From Helicoverpa zea (Eukaryota > Arthropoda > Insecta > Lepidoptera > Noctuidae): DNA of 64,000 nucleotides. The translations under genes and the position numbers were made by a program. Where the stretch lies: assembly GCF_022581195.2 (NCBI RefSeq), contig NC_061454.1:5704001-5768000 (forward strand), written 5' to 3'. Shown here in pieces: positions 12,001 through 27,000 of the stretch; within the stretch, counting starts at the first letter, position 1, and every line of letters starts with the position of its first letter. The notes under the pieces were generated by a model. That model saw only the letters and a program-made list of their open reading frames with translations. It was not told the DNA's origin and ran no database searches.

Positions 12001-15000
12001 ATGTGAAGGAAAAGCAAAATCAAAAATCTAAAGTAAATGTAATTGTCGTAGCAAGTGCTACGCGTGCTACGAGCGCGTAGCGTAGAACAACTGGTTACAA
12101 AGTACGAACGAAGTACGCCGTCAATTACCATCAGTTTATGTGTAAAATACCTTTTTATGTTATTTGTGAGACTGAAATAGTTGATTCTTATAATGCTAAT
12201 ACTTAAATGACTTGTGTCTGCAAGACTCTTACTGCAATTAATCAAAACCGTTGTATCAATAACTAGCTGTTGCCCGCGACTTCGTCTGCGTGGGCAATAT
12301 AGAATTTCCAATTTTGTTTATTTAATCGTTCATTGCTCAACCCCCTTAGGTGATAGCGTGATAATACATAGCCTATGTGTTAAACCGGCCCCCAGGTAAT
12401 AGTCATGCAAAATTTGATTTAAATCCATGCAGTACTTTTTGAGTTTATCCGGGACAAACATACAGACAAACAGACATACAGACAAAAATTCTAAAAACTA
12501 CATATTTGGGTTCAGAATCGATTATGGATCACCCCCAAGTATTCTTAAAAAAAATATTCAATGTACAGTTTTAACTTTCCTATCATTTTATTATATGTAT
12601 AGATTAGCTCGTGGTAGCACGCCACTTAGACCAGTTCAGGTGTACTCTCGTCTGGAGCAAAGTGCGTTTTCCAAGTATCTTATTGTAAACAATGTTCGCG
12701 GAGCTCGTGCGTATTTCACACTAAAGCCTTAAAAGCCAGTAAATATGTAGGCATAAATCAATTTTCTAAACGGAGTGAAATTATTAACCGCAATGATTTA
12801 CGAGGTAAAACGAAACTTTGTTCGTTTACATTGGCCTTTTATGTTGCGAATGTGGGTAAAATAGGGAATGATTGTGTTCGGGCGAGTACATTAGGATGAG
12901 TGGTACTGTGTTATTGCATCGTGTTACATTAATGTGGCGGCGGTTGACGGCAGCGGCGCGGCGCGGCTCGGCACGGCGCGGTGTGGGGTGCGCTAGGGGC
13001 ACAGTCGGCGCCGCATTATCTGGGTATAATTAAAGCGGGCAAGACGACGGCGAGACGTTACGCCCGTCCTAACGACTTTTATGGCGTATGTAACATTGCC
13101 GGCACATAAAATAAATGTGCCGCCTCCAGCGCCCCGATATAGCACAGTATTCCCAGATTAATCGCCAAAATGTTTGCTCACACGCTATACGACTGCCGTT
13201 ATTTAGACTATACCTCAACATAATGAGGTAAATATTGGAAAATGTTTACCTTTTCCTTCGCTTGACACTAACGTGGAGTCATGATGGCTCTCGAAAGTGT
13301 CGGATGAAAGTATTTCCTGAAGTTTATTTGTTAAAGTTTTTGCAATATAAGTTTCTATTTGAAAAGGGTTCAAGTTTTTTATAGAACTTAAGAGGGCACA
13401 CATACGTATATGAACAGGTTGTTTACAGAAAACGTCGAAGGTCATTCATGTCAACTGTTCGTGTTTTTTATACAGACGACTGTTTGAGTGAGTTTATTTA
13501 TTCTCGTAGCGCAGACCTCTATAATTGCAAATTACATTATCGTCGGAATGTTTCTATGTTAGAAAATATTAGGGTCCATGGAGATGACCACAAAGCCGGC
13601 GGAATTCCTCGTGTCTGCGTCCAGAGGCATCATTTCAATCTTTATATGTACACATTAGCTTTATAGGCTACCGGGAGCTTTCTCTAACGTTAGCGGCGCC
13701 TGAGTGCACTTTTATTGAGGATGAAATACCGTAATTGCCACTCGGCGCCAAGCCGTGACTGACGAGTTTTGTACGTGCTAATTGTGCCAACTCATCTATA
13801 AGGTCGCATGACCGCCGCCGAAAGGTCAAAACATACTTTACTTACTTCCTAATGGGGTCTGTGCGTTAAATTAACTCTCCAGCGGGAATTGATGTTTATT
13901 TTGATTATGAAATAATTTTGAAAATAGGTTTACCTATAATACAGTCGTTCTTGTAAAGAAACACGCTAGATTTTTATACGATCGACCATCGTAAGCCTAC
14001 ACACAATATACATAAAAGGAAAATATTCAAAACAATAACCGCTTTTCATATCTCAATCCCCGAACAGCCATAATCTTGACAAATGACGGTCTTTCGAGTG
14101 TAGTCGGCACTACAGGCCGCATTGACAAAATTCCAAATAAACTGACACCGCCACATAAATAAGCATATTCGATGTTTTATTGAGTGGAGGAAATACGAAG
14201 GAAATAGTTTCCTGGGTCATTACGCGGGTCATCAATCAAGTGTGGGCTTGCACGCTTAGATTTGGAAATTGTACGGCGTGCGTGAATCGATTTATATAGC
14301 GGTCGATTTCCGATAGCGGTCGCGTCGCAAACGCAGGATACGCTGCCGTGGAAAGCTTCGCGTGGTCGTAAACAGCAATAAAGGGTGAAGGCGTGAGGAC
14401 GACCGTTGGTATGGAATGGAGTCGAATGCACGATATCTGCATTGTGGGGCGGCGTCGTGGCGCCGGCGGGTCTGGGCGTCGCGGCGGCGGCGCATACATC
14501 AGGCACGCGACCGCCGCCCCGCGCCCCACACCGTCGCTGCACCCCTCGCCAATTATCATAGTTTTGTTCCTATTTTTATACAAACACCCTGAATGCTGGT
14601 GGTGCATTGCGATTACAAAATAGGACATCATTGTTAATAATGTTTCCTGATTTCGTAAAAAAAAAAAATTTTTTTTTGGCAAGTTATTACAAAAATACTA
14701 TTTAAGCCACTGTAGGTCAAATTGTGTTGTACTGTCAAATTGCCCCGTCAACCCCTGCCTTCACTCAATTTACAATATCTGAATTCAATCGTAACGGCAC
14801 TTCAGTGGGGCAGTTAGCATTTCCAAAACACAAGACAAATCAGCAAAACAATACTAATTTAGTCATTAATCGAATGTCAATATTTGTCATACTGAACTAG
14901 TTTTATAAATTTGAAAACGTTGTGAACGAAATGATTGTATGATTTGATTGCGAGGCATGGCGCAATATAATGCAAACTATTCTTAGAGTAGTTTAAAATC

Positions 15001-18000
15001 CAGCCGGGGTTGACGTGTCGTTACGTATGCAGCGAGTCAGGCGGCGTCGGTGTCGGCCAGGTGAGTGCAAGGCGCCGTCCACATTGCGCTGCACCGCTCC
15101 CCATTATCCTATGCAAATCCGGATTTCCCAAATATCGTGCTCTGCCGCGGGCCACCTCGCTATCGCGGCTATTAATAACGCGCCGTGTTACAAATACGAG
15201 CCTCGGAGCTGAGCCGTTTAGTCCGTCGACGAAATACACTAGCCGTATGTTACTTCATACGCTCACGACTCCGCGCTAATATTAAGTAGAGCTGCACCGT
15301 ATTTTCCAATTTGATTAAATCCTTTTTCCAATTACGGAGCTTCGGGTAGGCGTTTGTTTTTATGAGCGCTTTAGGACAGGAATTTACGATGAGCTTTTGT
15401 TTATATTAGACTAGTATTTATAGTAAGAGGAGTAGATAATTTCATTTTGTATAAAACCATACAATATTTTGCAATGTTTAGCTGTAAAAAGTAACGTAAT
15501 GTAAACTCGTGCGTTAATTATACTTCCCCTTATATAAATAAGCAGTTGGATACGTAATACTCACGAGTTAATTTCTAAATGAGGAAACTGTCTTGCTGCG
15601 TCGGTAATACGTGTTCTCGCGCGGTTCTACCTTTTACTTTGTTACGAGGGCGCTACTGTAATAATTTCACAAAATAACTTTGTATACTTCAGGGGAACTT
15701 CGTTTAATATTCCACTAGGTAAAGTGTTTATCGCGCTAATCTCGTAAAACAGGTTAGTCGAATGAAGGGTGCAGATCATCGCGCCGAGGTCAGAGGATGG
15801 GGTCAGGTCGGCGCGGGTCAGCCGCTGAAAATAATCCCTTGCCGTGGGGCGAATTAAGTGTAATTCGTTCACTATAAGTACGTATCGTGATATGGTGGAA
15901 TCTTATAATTGAGTAGTCAAAAACAATTATCATTTATGTGGTGGGTCAATGGAAAAGCGAAGCTTGAAAAGGAGCAGAAAAAGAATGGAGCAAACAGCTT
16001 GCACTCGCTGCTTGCAAGTTTTTTGAAGAGCTTGGTGGATAATTTGATTAGATGCTGCAGCCGGGCTGACGTGCAAACCGACACGAGGTTTTTCTTATTA
16101 ACTCCGTGAACACGTTAACGTCGGAATTTATATCGAGAGTACCTACCCAATAAGAGAACATTTTCCGCTTTTCAATTTAATTTTGAGACAACTCTATAAT
16201 CTGTTGAACTTTTAATGACAAACCAAGTAATTTTTTTAACATAATGCCACGTACATAAAAATGTAATAATAGCTAGCTCGCATATTATATATACATAATT
16301 GAAGTTTGTATAAGAAAATGTTCGTAACGTCCTGTTTCGTTAGGTAACCCGTTACATGGATCATAATATGAACAATAAAACAGAGAGAAGTGAATGCATG
16401 CTCACCAAATGAGGAAACTAATATAGTAGAAGCCACGTTGATCTGAGTACACAAGTCGTCCGCACTGTGTGGCACTAGTCTACGGAATGGTCAGTGCGAC
16501 GTCCACCTACCCTCACAATTTAATTAAATATGGCTTCAGATTAACTCGGTAAGGCTTCATACAAACTATTCTGTTTCATATTTTCCACCCCCGATAACAG
16601 TAAACCCCGACGCTTTATCTACCTTATACGCGATATCACAATAATATACATACATTCTTTCACTGGATACGGATATTTTCCTCCATAAAATTATACGACA
16701 GCACTCTAATAAGATTACCTGAAACAAAAAGATTACACAATTAGTCGGATCATGCGATTTGTTTACGCCAAAGTCAATTAGCCTAAACAATGTCGCTAAT
16801 AATAACAATGGGAGCAGGAGTGACGAACCAAAGTTACTTGGGTGTACAGACTTGACTTTGATAATAATGGGTTTGGTTGGAGAGCCGCGGGTGGGGTTGC
16901 GGCGGGGTGCGATTGTATCCGATGATAAACATCGGCCGCCCGCCGCGCCATCCAAGACTCGGCGCTAATTAAACAACAACGGAGAAAATTAATTTGATTG
17001 TTTCGGAACTTCGCCTCTTTGTTACGGCCTACCAGCGGTTTACCTAGGAAAAGTGCTCGACTGCGATGCCTCTCGAATCTCGACGTCGCGACGAAGACGA
17101 TTTTTCACGGTAACACCATTTATATTGTGTAAAGAAACTACGCCATGCGAACGCGCGACAGGCCCCGGTGACAAACAAGAACAGACTGAAGTTGACTGTT
17201 TGACACCTAATGGAAAACTTGCAAGTGCACCAGATCGATGATAGCATCGAGTTAAACTTTTAAAAGTCTGACCACGCACATTGTATTCTAGAAGGTGAAT
17301 ATGTCTTATTTTTCCAGATTTAAGGAATCCTATACGCAATTTGATATCCGCAAATCCGTAGCTACAAAGTAAATAATTGACATGTAAGTTGCCGCTGCGG
17401 TAGACACGATTGACAAATGAGGAGTGCGTGATGTGGCTGACGTCGCGGCGGCAGCGACACGCGTGGTGCCGCCGACGACGTCGGTTCCGGGCGCGACGCG
17501 GATCGGGTGCCGTGGTGTCGCCTTACATTACGCACACCCCAGCTAACATTACACCACACCGCCTTCCTTGTCGCTATTAATGACACACGGTAATTAATTA
17601 AACCTACGCGTTCAGATATTCCAGTCAGTAACATATGTTAACAAGATCCGATGATACCCCCACTGAGCGTAACAAGATCATTATATTATGCCAGAGACGA
17701 AATAATACAGTTATTGTCATCTACACTACTGTAAATGAATAATTTATAGGGTTAACGCAGAGTTCGGAGCTTCGGGTGTCAATTAAGTAAAGTATTTACG
17801 AAACGCCCTCTCAATAAATAAGTTAGGGAATAGAATTCGGAAAATTAATCGTGAATGGGCGACGGGGGGTCGGACAAAAACTTTAATGCGTGGTTGGAAA
17901 CCTTTCGGCGTGAAAATGTGGAATTACATGCGGTATCCGAGTCGGCCAACTCGTTCCTGAACGTGTGAATTATTTACGCGGCGCCGAATGCGGGCGGGAG

Positions 18001-21000
18001 CGCCGCGCCATATAGATTGGAGACGACCAACTTTCCGTTTATCCACAAATAAGTTGATTCGATTTAATTTGACCAAAGCGTAATGTTGTTGAACAAATTA
18101 GCGTGCAACTATACAACTAAATAATATCTACATATTTAGCTGCCGAACAGAATTAGTAACACATATGTAAATAGAGTTAAATCAGTGTACTTACGAGTAC
18201 TTAGTGTAAACGATTTTTTAGGAAAAGTTTATTGCGTTAGTAGCTTGACTTTCTTAAATAATTTAGAAAAAAATAAATATCAGGATACATAGCACACAGA
18301 GCGCTTGCTGACACCTATTAAATACCGTATCCACGGTAGTAATTAAACATTCAAATGAGAAAATTCAGAGTGAAAAGTGTAAGAGTGCATGAAATGTAGA
18401 TGTCCGAGGGTTACGAGTATAGGGTTTGAGGGGGGACTCATTAAAGGATGCGCGGTTCATCTCATTCGGGCCGGACAAAAACGGGCCGCTGTCCGTTACG
18501 GTGTGGCTCGCAATTAAACACGAGACCGAACGACGACCGTTCATTGGGAAAGCGCTGAACAAGCGAACAATACAACAGCTATCTAATTACTTTGTGCCTC
18601 TACGCCGCCTGTTGTCTCTACTATGTAACGTCACTGTAAAGTTGTTTGTGGTTTTTGCCAAACGGACCCCATGTGAACTTTTCGATGGCGGGATCCGAAA
18701 CGCTTCCCCGGCAAAATTAATTAGCGAAGTTATGGACAAAAACACAATTGGCTTACGATTTAGCATTTTAGGTGTATTGTTAACAAATTATATCGAACCT
18801 GAATTCCAAGTGTGACGCAGAAGTCTATAAAACGTCATCATTATTAAGAGCCCTTTCGGGTCATTAATTGGAATCGAAGTGGGGTTTAATACAATCGAAA
18901 TCAAATTAAGTACATTCAGTTGCGGCTGGGAGTCGGGTTCAGTTGATTCAGCGGTATGGCCAACACGTGCGGTTCGCCGGGTTCTGACTTGGCAATAAGA
19001 ATAAGAAGTGACTTACAATCTTGTCGTGTTTCGTTTTACAACGCTTTTATGTAGATGGCTAACGCATACATGTATGCTTTGTTTTATTTAAATATAGTAT
19101 ACCTAAAATGGTGATAATCCGTTAAAATGTTGTTTGTGATAATGACGGCAACACGAACAACACGAGTGCGACAAATGAAGTCGAGACTGGCGATTATTCC
19201 GCTCCATGTGCACCCGACGAAACTTAATACCGGCCGGCGACGCGGCTCCACTGGAACGACCCATTAATATGCAAAACAAAACTTGCAATTAATTGGGCTT
19301 TAAAAGTTAAATCGTCACTACAGGCGAAAATTGTTCTTGTGAATCAAGATTTATCGCTGAAAACGTGATGGAGTTTGCGGGTGATTCACTGAGATCGTAA
19401 GTGGGACTTCGCTAGCTACTCACTGACGACATGAACTTAGTCGCGAACAGTAGTGCGGCAGGGCATCAAGTAGTCGCTCCCTTGACATATTAGACTGCAA
19501 GCGACGTCCTGGCGGGGGTTATGAGGTATAAGCGGCGCGTACTTGCACGTCGGGAATGGATGGTCGAATTAATTGAAATATAGCGTCGCGCCGGTGTGCG
19601 GTCGTGCGGTGGCGGATTGGGGGATTAAAGTTGCAGCAGTTCAGCGCCGGAGCAGGTGCGGCACGCGCGGCGCGGGGAGGGGGCACTGCGGCGAGGGCCA
19701 TCGGCTTGCCGAACACGAAGCCGAAGCGTTGAAAAATTGCGCTGAACGTCTTGAAGCGCCCCCACAGCGGCGCGGAGGCGCGCTACATACAAATAAGTCA
19801 GGGTTCGTGTCGCCGCTCCGCAGCCGACGTCGACGCCGCTATCTCTACATCGCATCGCTTTACCGCGTAATCGACGAAAACTTCATAATTTATCACGAAC
19901 GAGGCCAAACTTCCAAGTAGGTATCGACTTAGCTTTTTTGATAATATAGCATAAAAATGGGAAATAGAAAACTCTTTACTATATGAATAAATATTGTAAA
20001 AATACTTTTGGAATAGGTACTCACTAAGTTGTACAGAATTTGCAATAACAAGTGAACAATCAACATTAAACAGCTATTAAAACCCACCAGTACCAGGCTG
20101 GACTTAAAATTATGAAACAATAATTCGTCTAAACCGCAAATGATATCCGAAAGTCTCAGTGTACGGAAAGGTCGAAGTAGAAAATATTGCTGCAAAGCCA
20201 AGCGCAACTTTTGCAATGAGTCAGCGATCCCGCGACGTCGCCGTCGCAAGCCACCCGGTATATCTACTCGAAATATCAAAATAAGATTATTTTATTTTGT
20301 GTCTGCTCTTATCGAGCAGCAAAGAGGATATCATATATCTGTTGGGTATCGGTGATTGATTGGAACTATTCTAAAATGGAGCAAAATAACAATTCAAATA
20401 ATCGTCCTTAAATCTGTAAGTGGGGGTATAAGCGAAAGCTAAACTTTATTAAAGGTCCGAGAGCGTCAAGGGCCGGGGCGGCCGACCTTCATAAAACAAA
20501 CTTTATGACAAACAATAACATTTATTACATAGTTGAGTATTAATGCGCACTCCATTTACAGCTGGGCGGGCGCCGTCGCGGCGCCCGTGCATTGTCGGTC
20601 GCGCCGCAAACATCTTTTTATGTTTAAGTCGACCATAATACGGGACCACTTATGAAAAGTGAATACTCCTAAATTGAAACCGTTTTGTAGAATCATATTT
20701 CATTTTATCGGGAGCAAAATGATATGTTGAAAGGTTTCCTACCTCTGAAGTCTTAGGTTTTTTACTAACTTAAAATTAAAATGTTTACAATGCTGCAAAC
20801 ATGATGATAATCTGAAACCCAATAAAAGAAAGCGACATTTAATAAAAATACAAAACGTCGTGAAGCAAGGAGTGGACAGTAATGCGCGGCGGGCAGCGGG
20901 TTGTTCTTGTTCTAGACTGAAATAAAATTTTATATAGGACATTATACGTGACAAACGACGTGAACGACACGAATATCCTCTTTCGAGTTACGCTTTCGGT

Positions 21001-24000
21001 GGCCATTCTTATTTTACGTACGTAATCGCAGCTGACATTTGTCGAGAGTAAACAATAATATACCGCTAAAACACATTATGAAGTGTTTACATTTACAAAC
21101 TAATATCACAAGCAATAACCATCGCTCCTTGCAGCTACTGGCAATAAACGTCAAGAACTCTTTGTTCATTAAAATGAACGCGTTTAGATGTTGAATGAAT
21201 GCGAGTGCAAAGCTCTGTGTATACATCTAGCATATTACAGTCAATTATAACAGCAGACATTTTATATGAGAACTGTATAGTCTAATACCGCAGATAAGAC
21301 TTTAATGTGTCATGGGTTTGGTGGACACTAGACGGGGGGCTTGCATAAAGCCACTGGAGGACATGTGTCAACTGAGTGCTCGGAACAGGGAACGTTTTTA
21401 TACCACTCGGGGCTGCGAGAATACCGCACGGGGAACGATACGATTTAGGGAAATCTCAATTTTCCGACCGCCCAAATATACAAGCTTTCGGATTTCACTT
21501 TTTGTTTGATAGTTAAGGCCGAAAGTTGTTACAATATACAGTTATATGAATACGTTTTATTGAATAATAAGTATGTATATAGTAATAATAGGTTTAGTAT
21601 AGCTATGTGCGTGGTCTAATTTAGTAATTGTCATGCCTTAGCTTCAGAATTATTTAAACCATTTAATCCTATACCTATATGGTTCAGTTTGATATTCGCA
21701 ACATTCGTGCAGGCCATCGGTTGATTATAGAGGCTTGGTTGCAATATTAGTCGTTAGCGAATACAAGAAACGCACGTGTAAGTTGAGGGCGCAGCATCAG
21801 TCCGTGTAATGTGTACGCGTAATCGCGATGGCTGGCTGGCGGTACTTGTCGATGCTCATTTGCGTATCTAAGTGGGCCCGCGGAGGCCATTAGCCAACGA
21901 TCGAAGGCGTCATTACTCGCGTAGTGGCGCGCGATAAGGAGAGACCGCCACTACACCCTTAACGACATCGCCTGCGGTGGAAGTGGACAGCTATGTACCT
22001 TCCACCCTTCAGATTGCTATTAGAAAAAGAATTTAAGCAAATGTTACGGAAAATTGGGTCAAATTTTATGCTAAAAGCTTCTGGTTAATTGAAGTTTTAT
22101 CAAAATTTACGATTTGTTTTATATTATTTAGGTTTCCTTTTTTCGCAGTTCCCCAATGTACTAAAATATATTAGCAAAAAAGAAAATTTAAGGAGTATGT
22201 CCTCAGAACGAACGAGTACTGAAATTGACAACTGTATCTGATGTATGGTGCACATTTTGCAGGATTTGTTCCGGGTCTTCCTCTATTGTAAGGTAATCTT
22301 AGCCTTGTAAGGGTTTGCCACCCTGATTATCACAACAATATAACTTCAGAACATGACAACATGGTCCCGGTGTTATCGTCATTAGCGAGAGTTACGTACA
22401 GCTTATGGTACAAGTATAACTTACATACTAATAGACGTAGCATGTGATTTCATAAATGGTCGTGAAACGCCATTCCAGAGTTTGCTCGTAGATTTTAACG
22501 AGATTGCCGGTAGTCGCCGGTGCCTGTAGCATCGAACTTGCGGCGAGAACCCTCCAACACAAGTTTACAACTTATTAAAGAAGATCTCCGAATTGATATT
22601 AAAATCCGAGGAAATACTTTTCGTTTCTTACTTTTTACAAAGAATCTGAAACTTTTAACATTATTTTATATGTATTTTTAGCAGGTATAGATATTGCTAG
22701 GTGTAAACGCAAATCTTTATACTCAATTCATTTAAAACTGAATCAACACATAGGTAACCTTTTTAGTATTCTGAGCATTGCCGGTAGGGGCTCTTGTCCG
22801 TGGCCATAGGAAGAGGTTACAGCTTTCAGAACTTAGCTGGTAAATAAATTAAATTTCAACGCCCACCGTCTAAATTTCTGTAACAAGAACACTCGTCCGC
22901 TGACCGCTTTGAAGAATCTGATTATACAAATTTATCCATTCCTGATAATTGTCTTAAGACTAGTCAAGTCACGTTCGTCCAAGAGGAAGGCGGGAAGGCC
23001 CCTCGTTTATAATCAATGTCAAGATAGTATGAACAGGAGATTGGTTAAAAATTGTTTACACTGTGATCTATAGTACAGGGGCTTAGTATTTTATGTTAGG
23101 TTTATCTCGTGGTAAGGTCGCGCGGGTGACTAATGTGTAAATAAAATATAATCCGTAGTGGAGGGTGATAGTGATCGATTCGACTAGTGGACGGCGTGGC
23201 GGCGGCGTGGCGGCGGCGTGGCGGCTGCGTGGCGGAGGTGAGCTGCGAGGGCTCGCGCCGGCTGCCGGTGATCCGATACATGTATTATTCAAGCGGCGAG
23301 GAGAGGAACGGCCGCGGCTCGCGGGCCGCTCATTACAATACGAGCACGCCGCCCGGCGCCGGCTCGGCGGACAACTTCTGCGATGGCAGACAATGCGACC
23401 GATTAAAATTTCATCTCTCTTTGTTCGGGAGCAGAGATAACCGATCGATGTGCGCCGCTAATACCCCTGCACGCTCCATGCCAATCTAAATTGAATTCAT
23501 CGATTCACCATCCATGGATAGGAGTCTACCTAATAGGTTTATAAAGATACCAAAACATACGTGAAATCCATATTTTCGCTCTACTTCCAGTATTTTTTTA
23601 GATCTATGTACAGTTAGAATACATATGCAGTCCATGGTGTATACCCACAAGGTTATCAAAACCAACGGCGATATTGAAACGCAACATGAATATCGGCTTG
23701 TTTGATTAAGCTTATAATGTTTTGTTGCAACGTACGCTCGCAGACTAGAACATTTATTTATAGCGTAACAATCTTGAATGGCATAATCAAATGCACACTA
23801 AAACTCGATAACCCTGCATCGCTATAAATTAAACTATAATTGAAAGCTTTTGTCTGAAGCACATGTAATGGAGAGGTTAATGTGTGTTGGTATTAAGAGT
23901 GTACATTGTTTGTTTGTTTATTGTTGATAAAATATACGATCGGATCGTCAACTCTAACTAAGGACTGTTCACAGGAAATACTAATCATTTACATCCATGC

Positions 24001-27000
24001 AAGCGCTACTTATATATACACAGAACATATTGTTCCATGTCACGTTCTCTTCGATACTTTTATATTTACAGAGAACTCGATTTCTATCAATTATTCAGCG
24101 ACAATTGAAAGCGGCGCTGGTCTACAGCGTTACTGCAAAATGAAGCCAAAGTGCAACGTCCTGAAAGCTTTTATATTTTCCCGACCACTTGGTTCAGTTT
24201 AAATGGGTAATAAATAAATTTAACAGACAGGACATCCTCGCTACAACCTTCAGCCATCTGAATAACGCACGGACGTCTTTGCAACATAACTCACGTATCT
24301 AAAATAAAAAGACGACAAAGAAGGCCATTTGTTTTGGTATTACGCTATCGGGGCGCACGGGGCGCGTTGCAAGTGCCAGCGTGTGGACGCTTCTTTGCGC
24401 GTCCCATTTTGCAAACAGACGCCTCACGACGTGAACACTTCTAACTGAAAAATTGCTGGCAATTCATGACGGCTGTTTAGTAACAGGCATAGGCTGAGTG
24501 TTTTTTACTGATTCAGAAAAGTTAATTTATTGAATGCTTTAATAAAACTGTGAGCTTACAAATGCGACGAAGTACGGTGTAGTACCAAAGCAATATTTTG
24601 AACTCTGTGATTGTTATGGAAGGTTCCCAAAACTGTTTCCAATTTTTCAGCAGCATAATTACAGGGTGCAATTTCAAACTAAGAAATTGACCCACTTGCT
24701 TCAAAGATTAATTTGAGAAAATAAATCAGACTTGCTTTGTATTCCCGTCACAGCCGACAGCGGAGCCTTAGAAGCTATTACAGTGGCCGTAATGAGATTT
24801 AGAGCGCTCATATAAAGTTATTTATGTGCAGACTGCGGCTACCGTGAACCATGGCAGGGAGTAGACTGGCAAGCTCCATAAAGAGCAGTTTCATTCATTA
24901 ACGTACAATCACATGGTACGAGTTCATTATGCGAGAATTAAGTCTCATTGATGTACCATAAAGTAGAATAAGTGTCGTTACGTGTATGTCAAAGAGGTGA
25001 CGTCGACGTGTTCTATAGTAGTGCCGATGTGTGGAGCGCAGGGTGGCGGCCCTTGTGCGATCATCCATCAAACTTGTCCTGTATACTGTATAGTAAGCTA
25101 AAATGATTGAGCTTATTATGTGGCGGTGAAACACACAAACATTTCCTGTTGATACGTGTGGGGGAGAAGAAAAACCGGCTAAGTGTGAGCTGGACCCGTG
25201 CACTAACAAAAAATAGTCAAACAATTATTTCTTCAAAACTTGTTCGAGATTCCTAAAATACGCGAAATGTCATGACATTAATAATTATTATATGCCTGGT
25301 TTGCGCAATAAATTGTAAATTATAAGTTCTACTAATTCACGAGACAGATAGACGACAAAAACATGAGAATGACTGATCGTTGAAAGTAAAGCGACCTTGA
25401 GTCTCACGATAATTAACGAAAGAAATGGGTGAATGGTTGTAGGTGTTTGGAGTCGCGGCACAATAATGTGAAGTCAGTCGACATCACATCAAGTAGCTGA
25501 AACTATCGCTGACACGCACGCCTTGTTTGGACAATGGCGCCGGCCCTTTTATTTATTATTATTTTTATTCGAGGAGGTGGATGATCGATAGTGTACAGGG
25601 CTCGCGAAAAGGACTTCTTTGTTCGCCGAGATTAATCACACGCACTAGCTGTAATTGAAACGATGAAGATATTAATTAAAACGGGCAATCGCTAAGCCTA
25701 CCGGGAAGTTTATTAAAGTTATATTAGCTTTTATTAGTAAATATAATAATACATGCCCATTTTGTCTTGTTACTTTAATTAATCGTAGAGCGAAAATTGT
25801 TGTTGCTGAATGTTAAAGTATGTTGTGAAACAGTTTTCATTGAATGAGTCCATTATGTCAATTACTATTTCCGATATTTGCTGACTACGGCAAGGCTTGA
25901 TATGTAAGTTAAATGAGGCATATTGTTTAGACATTTTCTATTCTCGACCGACTCACCTGTGCTAGAAGATGTTTCGAAATAGCCTTATCAAATTTTACAA
26001 ATAGTTTGAGCGCATGAAATGTTTATTTTATTACGTAAGTCCCTTCATACAAAAGCGATTTTTGTAAAATATGATTTAGATTTGACTCTAGTTAGATATG
26101 AAGAAACTATTAAAAATAGTGGAACTGCGCACTATAAAGAATCATTAAAGCTCTGTTCACGTACGGACTACAATTTATTCCCCGGGCAATTTAAGGAAAA
26201 ATTTCGTGGCAGTTTTACCTTTTCACATGGGAAGAGGAAGAGCAAAATCAGAATGTATTTTGTCGCCGTATGACGCCATGCTGACTTGGCATTTGGGCTC
26301 CGCACGCGCCTCCTCGATACCGACGCCGACGTGGCGTTTTTACAAATACAGATTATATTATTTATATTAGTCCTAAAAGGGTTTTGACAGTTCTGTGGAG
26401 CAACCAAAGGCCCTTGCTGTTGTACTAGTTTGTCACTAACATGCACTGGTTTAAAGTTTTCAGTTTGAGTGCGACATCAGCAACGGTAACGGGGCGTCTG
26501 CGTGGCGGCGGGTGCGGTAACGCGATATCGCAAACAAACGCTTGGACACCGCGCCTCGCGATGTCAATTAAGCTAATTAAACACACAGCGGGGGAGAGAG
26601 GACGCGCGCCACCCTCCCACAGTGTCCTCCACTGACGCATCATTTAAACAACAAAAGCCATTCCTCACAGAAGCTGAAAACAATGGTGAAAGTATATAAA
26701 CGGACGGGCAACTTGCCACTGTTAGAATGCAAACCTCACGTTTGTAATTAACAACCAGAAAATGGTGATAGACGTGGCAATCTCTGAGAGTATCAAATAA
26801 ATTAGTAACGATCTGCAGATCGTCTCCATCCTCTATATTTAACTTTATTTAGGAGAAGTTTACAATGCAAACGACGACAAAATATGCAAACACAATGAGA
26901 AATGCTCTGCGTTAGTGGTAAGTAATTACTCGTCGATGAAATTATGGAAATGAGCGGTGAAAAGACAAATAATAGAATGAGTGCTAACAAGAGATAAGAC

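Noticed and set aside
14659..14679. A12/T9 run as a terminator or promoter
   Set aside because: Simple homopolymer junction in AT-rich intron; no associated structure or gene.
16566..16955. 129-codon minus-strand frame
   Set aside because: No conserved motif, low-complexity AT-rich composition, inside the intron.
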